Shown here: positions 7,178 through 13,214 of the stretch, piece by piece
Layout: each line of letters starts with the position of its first letter
Numbering within the stretch: the stretch's first letter is position 1
Assembly (NCBI GenBank): GCA_035702805.1
Contig: DASSZN010000232.1
Location: forward strand, 1 to 16,193
Length of the DNA stretch: 16,193 nt
Source of the DNA: DASSZN01 sp035702805
Lineage (GTDB): Bacteria; Chloroflexota; Chloroflexia; Thermomicrobiales; Thermomicrobiaceae
Direction of reading: 5' to 3'
The notes under the pieces: model-generated
Seen by the model: only the letters and a program-made list of their open reading frames with translations
The model's database searches: none
Told to the model about the DNA's origin: nothing
Made by a program: the position numbers and the translations under genes

Positions 7178-7705
7178 TCACGAACCGGAGATCTGGATGA
7201 TCGTCTGACCCGTTCCGGTCGTGCTGCCGCTGTCCGAGGTCGACGTGGCCGCGCGCACGATGTCGTAGTAGCCGGGCGCGAGGTTCCCCGGCAGTTTCAA
7301 CGTGCTCGTGTAGGTCTCGTTCGTCCAGGAGTCGGTTTGAACGGGGTCGATCCGCACGACTGCGCCGTTCAGTTGTTCCTGAACCGAACGGCCGGCGGTA
7401 TTGAACGCCGACATCTGCTGCTTGAGCTGATCGACCGTGTCGAAGGGTCCGTAGAGCCCCGCGAGCATCGTGATCCGCTCCGGCTTCGCCTGGTGTACCG
7501 CGCCGGTCGACCGCGCGTCCCACCGCAACGTCAGCACGTCGCCAGGACGATAGTTGTCCTTCCGGGGCTCAATCGAGCCGAAATTCGCGTAGGTGAAGGA
7601 CTCGTGCGCCTCGGGCGTGGGCGTGCTGGTCGGGCGGGCCGCGCAGCCGACGAGCACCCACAGTCCCAGCGAGCACAGACCCGCGAGCGCAGTCACCCGC
7701 TGCAT
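7178..7705 (-). CDS. Secreted lipoprotein of unknown function
   Basis: The product is a predicted lipoprotein of 175 residues. It has a basic start (MQR), a hydrophobic stretch and the lipobox LVGC, with Cys21 as the lipid-attached residue. A short Ser/Thr/Pro linker (ARPTSTPTPE) leads to a single folded domain rich in predicted beta strands, with FGSIEPRKDNYRPGDVLTLRW and a C-terminal stretch GYYDIVRAATS. This looks Ig-like, but no family was recognised. A Ser/Gly/Thr-rich loop (DSGSTTGTG) comes before the last strand. The ATG at 7705 was chosen because it starts a normal signal peptide; AAAGG lies very close to it, and GTG 7708 is an alternative. The gene is convergent with the permease operon, with 70 bp between the two stops. 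Confidence 0.72.
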   Translation of the reverse strand: MQRVTALAGLCSLGLWVLVGCAARPTSTPTPEAHESFTYANFGSIEPRKDNYRPGDVLTLRWDARSTGAVHQAKPERITMLAGLYGPFDTVDQLKQQMSAFNTAGRSVQEQLNGAVVRIDPVQTDSWTNETYTSTLKLPGNLAPGYYDIVRAATSTSDSGSTTGTGQTIIQISGS

Positions 7706-8032
7706 CACCTTTACCCGCGCCCCCGATCCCCTGCGACCATCTCCAGCAACACCATACTCTACCGGCGTTCCCTTCCTCATCCCAGGCGCCCAACGCGCCG
7801 GATCGCCGAGAACGGCGGGCGTGGAGCGTTTCCGATCCCGGGCATGCCCTGAATCCCCGGATGCTACGTCACGCCAGGGAGGGACCGCCGATCCGGGCGC
7901 TCCCGGCTGCCCTGACCACACTCGGTGAGACACCGCGGTCCCGGACCCGGCACGTGCCGCCGGGCGTTCGTCGCGCGTGCAACGCGTACAATCGGTGGCG
8001 GCGTTCGCACGAGGGAGGGACCAAAAGGGCTT
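7706..8032. other. Divergent intergenic region
   Basis: This 327-bp stretch separates the lipoprotein gene (minus) and the DUF420 gene (plus) and has to contain both promoters. On the plus strand a TACAAT hexamer (7987-7992) could be a -10 for the DUF420 gene, but no good -35 stands before it. On the minus strand TATGGT and TAGAGT near 7749-7762 are weak -10 candidates. A short palindrome GGGCATGCCC lies at 7840-7849. I see no RNA gene or riboswitch, and the open frames crossing it look like extensions of neighbours. Confidence 0.5.
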
Positions 8033-8494
8033 ATGGACACCTGGCTGCCGCTCATCGACACGATTCTGATCGGGATCAGCGCCGTCTCGGCGGCGATCGG
8101 CTACCTCTTCATCCGCTCGACCGGCAAGCGCTTTCGTCAGACGAAGGTGCGCTACCACCGGGCGTTCATGATCACGGCCGCGTCCTTCGCGGCCGGCTTC
8201 CTCTTCCTCTACGTCTACCGCTGGGCGTTCCTGGGGACCAAGTTCTTCACCGGGCACGGGCTGGCCAAGGGCGTCTACCTGTCGGTGCTCGCCTCGCACA
8301 TCGTGCTGGCGACGGTGCTCGGGCCGCTGGTGCTGGTGGTGCTCTACCTCGCGCTGACGAGCCAGTTCCCGCGCCACAAGAACCTGGCCCGGCGCACGCT
8401 GCCGATCTGGATCTACGTTGCCGTGAGCGGCTGGATGATCTACCTGATGCTCTACCAGATCAGCTGGACGGCGGGGACGCAGGCCGTTCGCTGA
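8033..8494 (+). CDS. DUF420 family membrane protein
   Basis: A small integral membrane protein of 153 residues with four predicted transmembrane segments, near 8-26, 44-63, 81-109 and 124-142. The DUF420 pattern is clear: KVRYHRAFM (38-46), YLSVLASHIVLA (82-93), GPLVLVVLYLAL, PRHKNLARRTLPIWIYVAVSGWMIYLMLY (113-141). Histidines 42, 75, 89 and 115 are candidates for metal or heme contact at the membrane surface. Members of this family are often found near heme-copper oxidase assembly genes and some are needed for oxidase maturation, but no such gene is in this window. The ATG was chosen by the family start and the preceding AAAAGGG; GGAGGG lies further upstream. The gene ends 10 bp from the convergent DUF5808 gene. 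Confidence 0.86.
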   Translation: MDTWLPLIDTILIGISAVSAAIGYLFIRSTGKRFRQTKVRYHRAFMITAASFAAGFLFLYVYRWAFLGTKFFTGHGLAKGVYLSVLASHIVLATVLGPLVLVVLYLALTSQFPRHKNLARRTLPIWIYVAVSGWMIYLMLYQISWTAGTQAVR

Positions 8495-8504
8495 CCGGTT
8501 GGGG

Positions 8505-8831
8505 TCAGGGCCGGTTGGCGAGCCTGATCAGCAGCGGGACCAGCGCCACCAGCAGCAGGCCGATGGTGAGCACCTTGCCCAGCGGCCGGCCGAAGTTCAG
8601 CGTCCTCCCCAGACCGAAGCGCTTGGGCACCAGCAGCTCCGGGTCGTCCGGGTTGTTGTAGATGATCCCGCCGAGCCAGTAGCGCTCGTCGTCGCGGTCG
8701 ATGTTCTCGCCGGACAGCCCGTCGACGTACCGGTCGTCGTGGTCCCCGGCGCCCTGCGTGGTCCGGGCCAGGACGGCGACCAGGACGACCACCAGGATCA
8801 GCAGGGGGAGGACGGCGGTCACCGTGCTCAT
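8505..8831 (-). CDS. DUF5808 domain membrane protein
   Basis: The product has 108 residues with a transmembrane segment near 7-22, a polar region, and a second hydrophobic segment near 86-103. Between them is the DUF5808 motif: RYWLGGIIYNNPDDPELLVPKR followed by GLGRTLNFGRPLGK. This domain often ends membrane proteins of unknown role, some with DUF1648; here it is nearly alone with its anchors. The ATG has GAGGA about 7 nt upstream. The gene lies 82 nt downstream of the hydrolase gene on the same strand, with a strong hairpin between them, so it may be expressed separately. Function is unknown. Confidence 0.82.
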   Translation of the reverse strand: MSTVTAVLPLLILVVVLVAVLARTTQGAGDHDDRYVDGLSGENIDRDDERYWLGGIIYNNPDDPELLVPKRFGLGRTLNFGRPLGKVLTIGLLLVALVPLLIRLANRP

Positions 8832-8893
8832 GGGCGTTCCTCATTCGTCACCGGGACGCGGCGCGCTCGCGGTGTCGCTCACCGCCGATCGGC

Positions 8894-8912
8894 CGGCGCC
8901 GTCTCGGCGCCG
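8894..8912 (-). terminator. GC-rich hairpin after the hydrolase gene
   Basis: CGGCGCCG, a 3-nt spacer TCT and CGGCGCCG again form an 8-bp perfect stem starting one base after the hydrolase stop codon. No T-run follows on the minus strand, so it is not a classical intrinsic terminator. It may be a Rho-assisted or processing hairpin that sets the mRNA 3' end and separates the hydrolase from the DUF5808 gene. Confidence 0.45.
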
Positions 8913-8913
8913 C

Positions 8914-9909
8914 TCAGACGTGAGCCCCGAGCCACCCCAGGATGTCGGCCAGCCCCTCGGGGTCGAGGTGAGTGCCGGGCTCATTGTAGCCCGTCTCGGC
9001 CGCGGCCGGGACGAGCTCCGCGCGGGACCGCCGCTCCTCCTTGAGGATGTGGTTGGCGTTCTCGGGATAGCGGACGGTCACGTTCGGATGGCCCGCCGCC
9101 ACCTGCTCCAGCGGCGCGCCGTCGGCGTGCCAGTCGACCTGGACGTCCTTCTTGCCGATGACGACCAGCACCGGCACGGCCACCTGGGCGAGCGGCGCCG
9201 CGGCGTCGGCCAGCCAGAGCTCGCGGCTGAAGGGCTGGTTGACCGGCGCCTCCAGGCTCTTGAGCAGCATCTGGACGCCCTCCGGCAGCGCCGGGTCCGG
9301 GTTCATCGGCTCGCCGGCCTCGAAGCGGGCGATGGCCCGGTCGTAGAGCGCCAGCAGCGCGTCGCCGTTGGGGATGGCGGCGGCCTGCTCCGCCAGCTGG
9401 GTGCGAGCGACCGCGCCGACGGCGCGCCCCGGCGGGCCGATCAGGACCAGCCCGGCCAGCGGGATCGCCGGGTGCGCGGTCTGGTAGTTCAGGAGGTGGA
9501 GCGTCCCCTCGCTGTTGCCGAGCCCGAAGATCCGGTCGCGCCGGATGCCGGGCTGCTCGGCCAGGGTCTGGATCGCGCTGGCCAGCTCCTCGCGGTGGCT
9601 CGCCATGCTGAGCTTGCCCATCAGCGCCAGCAGGTTCTCGCGGGCGTGGGGGCCGACGACGCGTTTGTCGTAGCGCAGCGAGGCGAAGCCGGCCCCGGCC
9701 AGCGCCTCGGCGAGCAGGCGGGCGCCGCCGTTCGTCCCCGGCAGGAGCGGCGAGGTCCAGTCGCGGTCGGTCGGGCCGCTGCCCGCCACCATGACCACCG
9801 CCGGGAACGGACCGCTCCCCGCCGGGCGCACCAGCGTGGCGTCAACGGTCGTGTCGTCCAGCCGCCAGCTGAGGTCGGCGCTCGTCCCGGGCGCGTCGCG
9901 GTCGGTCAC
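8914..9909 (-). CDS. Alpha/beta hydrolase (esterase-like, COG1073 type)
   Basis: A predicted cytoplasmic serine hydrolase of 331 residues without a signal peptide. The oxyanion-hole region is VVMVAGSGPTDRD (38-50), a pattern seen in EstD-like esterases. The nucleophile elbow is G-N-S-E-G (131-135) with Ser133. The acid is most likely Asp255 in VIGKKD, and the histidine His287 in ENANHILK, so the triad appears complete. Between them is a helical cap region at about 160-240. The substrate is probably a small ester or amide, not determinable here. The GTG start overlaps the stop of the upstream winged-helix regulator gene (GTGA), implying translational coupling and probably regulation by that protein. 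An upstream in-frame extension is open but lies inside the regulator gene and was rejected. Confidence 0.9.
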   Translation of the reverse strand: MTDRDAPGTSADLSWRLDDTTVDATLVRPAGSGPFPAVVMVAGSGPTDRDWTSPLLPGTNGGARLLAEALAGAGFASLRYDKRVVGPHARENLLALMGKLSMASHREELASAIQTLAEQPGIRRDRIFGLGNSEGTLHLLNYQTAHPAIPLAGLVLIGPPGRAVGAVARTQLAEQAAAIPNGDALLALYDRAIARFEAGEPMNPDPALPEGVQMLLKSLEAPVNQPFSRELWLADAAAPLAQVAVPVLVVIGKKDVQVDWHADGAPLEQVAAGHPNVTVRYPENANHILKEERRSRAELVPAAAETGYNEPGTHLDPEGLADILGWLGAHV

Positions 9910-10454
9910 GATCCGTCTCCTCTCGAGCTCTCGGGTGCCGGCAGGAAGACGCTGGCGACCATGCGCCGTCGGCGCCCCGTTCCGGGCGGGTTGGCCAGCC
10001 GGGGCTGCAGCGCGGTGGCGATGTCGCGCAGGAACGCGGCGTACTCGGCGTCGGTGAGCCACAGCGCGGTCTCGCCGTAGCTGACGCCGTCGCGGGCGAA
10101 GTCGGGCGGGCGGGCCGCGAGGTAGCGGTCGAAGTCCGCCAGCAGCCCGGCGACGAAGGCCATGAAGGCGTGCGCGTGCTGCTCGGGTGTCATGGCGGCG
10201 ACCTCGCCCAGCCCGACCTGGGCGGCGACCAGCCGCAGCATGTAGGTGCGCTCGACGGCGCCGCGCACCCGGCGCTCGGCGACGACCTGGAGCACGCCGG
10301 CCCTGGTGAGCAGGGCAACGTGGCGGTAGAGGCTGCCGGCGGGCACGTCGCTCAGCTCGGCGGCCAGCTGGCCGGTGGTGAGCGCGCGGTCTCCCAGGAA
10401 GGCCTTGACGATGCGCAGCCGGACGGGGTGCAGCAGGAGGTCGGCGGTTGCCAT
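9906..10454 (-). CDS. Winged-helix transcriptional regulator (ArsR-like HTH)
   Basis: This is a 182-residue regulator. The N-terminal winged helix is clear: LLLHPVRLRIVKAFLG (6-21), LTTGQLAAELSDVPAGSLYRHVALLTRAGVLQVV (about 25-58), and the wing ERRVRGAVERTYML. The remainder (about 75-182) is helical and lacks a recognised ligand motif; it has no metal-binding cysteine cluster, so a metal-sensor role is unlikely. It shares a translational overlap with the hydrolase gene and is likely its regulator. The ATG is preceded by no proper Shine-Dalgarno; an extended -10-like TGCTAGGCT ends 7 nt before it, so the mRNA could be leaderless. Repeats between this gene and the divergent small gene may be its operator. 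Confidence 0.85.
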   Translation of the reverse strand: MATADLLLHPVRLRIVKAFLGDRALTTGQLAAELSDVPAGSLYRHVALLTRAGVLQVVAERRVRGAVERTYMLRLVAAQVGLGEVAAMTPEQHAHAFMAFVAGLLADFDRYLAARPPDFARDGVSYGETALWLTDAEYAAFLRDIATALQPRLANPPGTGRRRRMVASVFLPAPESSRGDGS

Positions 10455-10481
10455 GCCCGCAAGCCTAGCACATTGCTCGCG

Positions 10482-10513
10482 GAACTGCTAACGTTCATAG
10501 AACTGTGAGCGTT
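10482..10513. repeat. Imperfect direct repeat, candidate operator
   Basis: GAACTGCTAACGTT (10482-10495) and GAACTGTGAGCGTT (10500-10513) match at 11 of 14 positions with an 18-bp period. They lie 28 bp upstream of the winged-helix regulator start. The spacing of nearly two helical turns would place two protein units on a similar DNA face. Confidence 0.4.
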
Positions 10514-10602
10514 GGATCCACGGCGGAGAGGGCGATGGCCATGGCGGTGTCGTGCGTGGGTCGAGCGCGGGGACGGACCGGCCGGAAGGACGGGTTGGGC
10601 CG

Positions 10603-10782
10603 ATGAACCCGCTGGTCTACTCCATCCCCATCGCGGCGCTCCTCTTCGACGCCTACTGCCTGCTCGACCTGTACCAGACCGGAGAGGTGCGCTACTTCCC
10701 GCCGCTCTGGTGGTTGTTCATCATCGCGTTCCTCACCCCCGTCGGCGGCGTCGCCTACCTGATCTACGGCAAGGTCCGCTGA
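10603..10782 (+). CDS. Small membrane protein, PLDc_N-like
   Basis: A 59-residue peptide with two hydrophobic segments, near 5-22 and 33-54. The pattern WWLFIIAFLTPVGGVAYLIYGKVR resembles the PLDc_N segment (phospholipase D nuclease N-terminal region), which also occurs alone in small membrane proteins. The acidic loop LYQTGEVRYFPP lies between the segments. ATG 10603 was chosen by the family start (MNPLVYSIPI); GGAAGGA lies 12 nt before it, rather far. A GTG at 10552 would add 17 polar residues. Composition and codon use match the neighbours. The gene stands alone between the divergent regulator and the molybdate module; function unknown. Confidence 0.68.
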   Translation: MNPLVYSIPIAALLFDAYCLLDLYQTGEVRYFPPLWWLFIIAFLTPVGGVAYLIYGKVR

Positions 10783-10870
10783 GCCCGGACCGCTCGGCGA
10801 CGCCGTCCGGCACCGGGACGTCGGCTGGGACGCTGCCGGCCTGTCGTTGACATTGGAGCAGCGTCGCGCT

Positions 10871-10892
10871 CGGCGCGTTCGATGGCGCGCCG
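10871..10892 (+). repeat. GC-rich inverted repeat downstream of the small membrane gene
   Basis: CGGCGCG and CGCGCCG, separated by 8 nt, form a 7-bp stem about 90 nt after the stop of the small membrane protein and 90 nt before the molybdate regulator. It could end transcription of the small gene, but no T-run follows. Confidence 0.3.
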
Positions 10893-10927
10893 GTCGACCC
10901 CGACCGCTGTCCGCTCGCGTGATGTCA

Positions 10928-10956
10928 GCTATGCTTGACGCGCCGTCGCGGATAGC
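10928..10956. promoter_or_regulatory. Dyad symmetry upstream of the molybdate regulator, candidate operator
   Basis: The outer arms GCTAT (10928-10932) and ATAGC (10952-10956) and inner arms GACG (10937-10940) and CGTC (10944-10947) share one centre at 10942, so 10 of 14 half-site positions are symmetric. The dyad covers TATGCT (10930-10935) and TTGACG (10935-10940), both possible promoter hexamers, and ends 24 nt before the regulator ATG. It would suit autoregulation by the XRE-type HTH protein encoded next. Confidence 0.5.
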
Positions 10957-10980
10957 GTACGGTGGCGGCGGAGGCGAGCG

Positions 10981-12123
10981 ATGGGACGACGGGTCGCGGT
11001 CGAGGACGTCGAGAGCTACCTGCGCGGGCGGCGCCTGGCGGCTGGGCTGAGCCAGGCGGACCTTGCCGCGCGGGCCGGGCTGACGCGCCAGGCGGTCAAC
11101 GCCATCGAGGCCGGACACTACGTACCGAACACGGTGGTGGCCCTGCGCCTGGCCGCCGTGCTCGGCTGCCGCGTCGAGGAGCTCTTCGCGCTGCCGGGCG
11201 AGGCGCCGCGGCTGGAGGCGGAGCTGGTCGGCGAGGTGCCGGCGACGGACCGGGTCCGGGTGCAGCTGGCCCGCGTCGGCTCCCGGCTCATCGCCCGCCC
11301 GCTCACCGGCGTCGACGGCCTGCGCGCGGTGGCGGATGGCTTCGTCACGGCGCCCGCCGCATCGAGCGGCCGCACCGCGCCGGTCGCGCTCGAGGTCGAC
11401 CCGCGGCTGATCGACTCGACCGTGGTGGTGGCCGGCTGCGACCCGGCGCTGGCGCTGGTCGGCGCCCACCTGACGCGGCACTACCCGTCCTTTCGCCTCG
11501 TCTGGGTCCAGGCGGGGAGCCTGGCGGCGCTGGGCGCCCTGCGGCGCGGCGAGGTCCACCTGGCCGGGAGCCACCTGCGCGACCCCCTGACCGGCGAGGA
11601 GAACGTCCCCATCGTCCGGCGCGAGTTGCCGGAGCGGCGGGTGGCCGTCGTCACCCTCTCCCGCTGGCAGCAGGGCCTGATCGTGGCGCGCGGCAACCCC
11701 AGGGGGATCGCCGACGGCGCGGACCTGCTGCGGCCGGACGTCACCGTCGCCGGGCGCGAGCCGGGCTCGGGCGGGCGCACCCTGCTCGACCGGCTGATCG
11801 CGACGGCCGGCGGCATGCCCGAGGGGGTGCGCGGCTACACCCACGCGTACCCGTCGCACCTGGCGGTGGCCGAGGCAGTGGCGGCCGGGCTGGCCGACAC
11901 CGGGCCGGGCATCGAGGCGGCGGCGCGCGCCTACGACCTGGACTTCATCCCGCTGCAGGACGAGCGCTTCGACCTGGTGATCCCGGTCGAACTGCTCGGC
12001 TTCCCCCCGGTCGAGGCGCTCCTCACCGTGGCGGCCGGGCGCGCCTGCCGGGCGGAGGTCGAGGCGCTCGGCGGCTACGACAGCTCGGCGGCGGGGACGC
12101 TGGTGGCCGAGCTCCCGGCGTGA
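10981..12123 (+). CDS. One-component regulator: XRE-type HTH fused to a molybdate-binding-like domain
   Basis: A 380-residue cytoplasmic regulator in two parts. Residues about 10-71 form an XRE-type helix-turn-helix (LRGRRLAAGLSQADLAARAG, TRQAVNAIEAG, then PNTVVALRLAAVLG). Residues about 135-370 resemble the periplasmic molybdate-binding fold (COG1910, PBP_like): AGSLAALGALRRGEVHLAGSHL (178-199), DPLTGEENVP, QQGLIVARGNPRGI, and REPGSGGRTLLDRL (259-272). Such fusions are thought to sense molybdate or tungstate inside the cell. There is no signal peptide, in line with a cytoplasmic role. GGAGG lies 6 nt before the ATG. The transporter genes follow on the same strand after 77 nt, and a dyad upstream suggests autoregulation. 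The ligand is inferred from the family and neighbours. Confidence 0.88.
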   Translation: MGRRVAVEDVESYLRGRRLAAGLSQADLAARAGLTRQAVNAIEAGHYVPNTVVALRLAAVLGCRVEELFALPGEAPRLEAELVGEVPATDRVRVQLARVGSRLIARPLTGVDGLRAVADGFVTAPAASSGRTAPVALEVDPRLIDSTVVVAGCDPALALVGAHLTRHYPSFRLVWVQAGSLAALGALRRGEVHLAGSHLRDPLTGEENVPIVRRELPERRVAVVTLSRWQQGLIVARGNPRGIADGADLLRPDVTVAGREPGSGGRTLLDRLIATAGGMPEGVRGYTHAYPSHLAVAEAVAAGLADTGPGIEAAARAYDLDFIPLQDERFDLVIPVELLGFPPVEALLTVAAGRACRAEVEALGGYDSSAAGTLVAELPA

Positions 12124-12157
12124 TCCGGTGCCGGGCGGTAGACCGATCGGAACGGGA

Positions 12158-12174
12158 GCGGCCGAACAGGCCGC
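12158..12174 (+). repeat. Hairpin in the leader between regulator and binding-protein genes
   Basis: GCGGCC and GGCCGC flank GAACA, a 6-bp perfect stem with a 5-nt loop. It ends 26 nt before the GTG of the binding protein and before its AAAGGG. It may protect the downstream mRNA or lower read-through from the regulator gene. No T-run follows. Confidence 0.38.
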
Positions 12175-12200
12175 GTGGTGGAGAAGGGGAAAGGGCGCGG

Positions 12201-13214
12201 GTGCGGACTCGCTGGATGAGGAACCTCGTGGCACTGGCAGGCCTGGCGCTGGTCGTCGCGGCGTGCGGTGGGAACTCCCCGGCCGCCGGGTCCAGCACCG
12301 CGACGCCGGCATCGAGGAGCGCCGCCGCGGACGCGACGGCCACGCCGAACACCGCCGTGGCCACGCCGGTCGCGGCGACGGCGGACGCAGGGACGCCGGC
12401 CACCGGTCCGGCGCGGGGCCAGGGGAAGGTCGACGTGCTCTACGCCGGCTCGCTGGTCAACTTCATGGAGCACCAGGTCGGACCGGGGTTCAACCAGGCC
12501 ACCGGCTACACCTACGAGGGGTTTGCCGGCGGCTCCGACGGCCTGGCCCAGCAGATCAAGGGCAAGGTGCGCCAGGGCGACGTCTTCCTCTCCGCCAGCC
12601 CGAGCTCGGACACCAAGCTCGAGGGGCAGGCCAACGGGAACTGGGTCGGCTGGTACGTGACCTTCGCGACCTCGCCGCTGGTGCTGGCCTACAACCTGCA
12701 GAGCAGCTTCGCGTCACAGTTCAAGACCAAGCCGTGGTGGCAGGTCATCACCGAGCCGGGCTTCCGGCTGGGCCGCACCGACCCCAGGGTCGACCCGAAG
12801 GGCGCGCTGACGGTGCAGGCGCTCGACCAGGCAGCCAGGGCGAACAACGACCCCGCGCTCGCGGCGCTGGCCACCAGCACGTCTAACGTATTTCTGGAGC
12901 AGGACCTGGTGGGTCGGCTCCAGGCGGGCCAGCTCGACGCGGGGTTCTTCTACACGGTCGAGTCCGCCACCATCAAACCGGCGCTCCCGACCATCTCGCT
13001 CCGCCCGCTCAACCTGTCGGCCACCTACACCATCACCGTGCTCCAGGGCGCGCCCAACAGCGCCGGCGCCGCGGCCTTCGTGAGCTACCTGCTCGCTCCC
13101 GGTGAGCGGGCGGCCCTGGCCGCCGCTGGGCTGCAGGCCACGCCGTTGAAGGTCTCCGGCGATGCGTCGGCGGTGCCGGCGTCGCTGCGGCCGCTCCTGA
13201 GCGGCGGCCAGTGA
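12201..13214 (+). CDS. Molybdate/tungstate ABC transporter substrate-binding lipoprotein
   Basis: This is the extracytoplasmic receptor for the fused transporter encoded next. With the GTG start it has 337 residues: basic start VRTRWMRN, hydrophobic core, and lipobox VAAC with Cys22 as the lipidation site. A flexible Ala/Thr/Pro linker of about 50 residues is followed by the binding domain, which opens with VDVLYAGSLVNFME (77-90), the anion-binding motif of the ModA/WtpA group. GGSDGLAQQIKGKVRQGDVFLSASP is the next conserved block and FFYTVES lies near residue 252. The pattern fits WtpA-like tungstate/molybdate receptors, but sulfate or another oxyanion is not excluded. GTG 12201 was chosen because AAAGGG lies 5 nt upstream; ATG 12216 has none. 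The stop overlaps the next start (GTGA). Confidence 0.87.
   Translation: MRTRWMRNLVALAGLALVVAACGGNSPAAGSSTATPASRSAAADATATPNTAVATPVAATADAGTPATGPARGQGKVDVLYAGSLVNFMEHQVGPGFNQATGYTYEGFAGGSDGLAQQIKGKVRQGDVFLSASPSSDTKLEGQANGNWVGWYVTFATSPLVLAYNLQSSFASQFKTKPWWQVITEPGFRLGRTDPRVDPKGALTVQALDQAARANNDPALAALATSTSNVFLEQDLVGRLQAGQLDAGFFYTVESATIKPALPTISLRPLNLSATYTITVLQGAPNSAGAAAFVSYLLAPGERAALAAAGLQATPLKVSGDASAVPASLRPLLSGGQ

Noticed and set aside
7706..8377. N-terminal extension of the lipoprotein
   Set aside because: It would bury the signal peptide inside a long Arg/Gln-rich sequence that runs antisense to the DUF420 gene.
10783..10980. Molybdenum cofactor riboswitch or ModE box upstream of the molybdate module
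   Set aside because: I could not find the ATATAACG-type ModE half-sites or a convincing riboswitch fold. Only the simple hairpin and the dyad listed above are visible.
10962..12200. N-terminal extension of the binding protein through the regulator gene
   Set aside because: The frame is open, but it overlaps the well-supported regulator, and the signal peptide with lipobox sets the true start near 12201.
10495..12312. 605-codon minus-strand open frame
   Set aside because: It is antisense to the HTH-molybdate-binding regulator and has a low-complexity Arg/Gln/Pro-rich translation with no domain.
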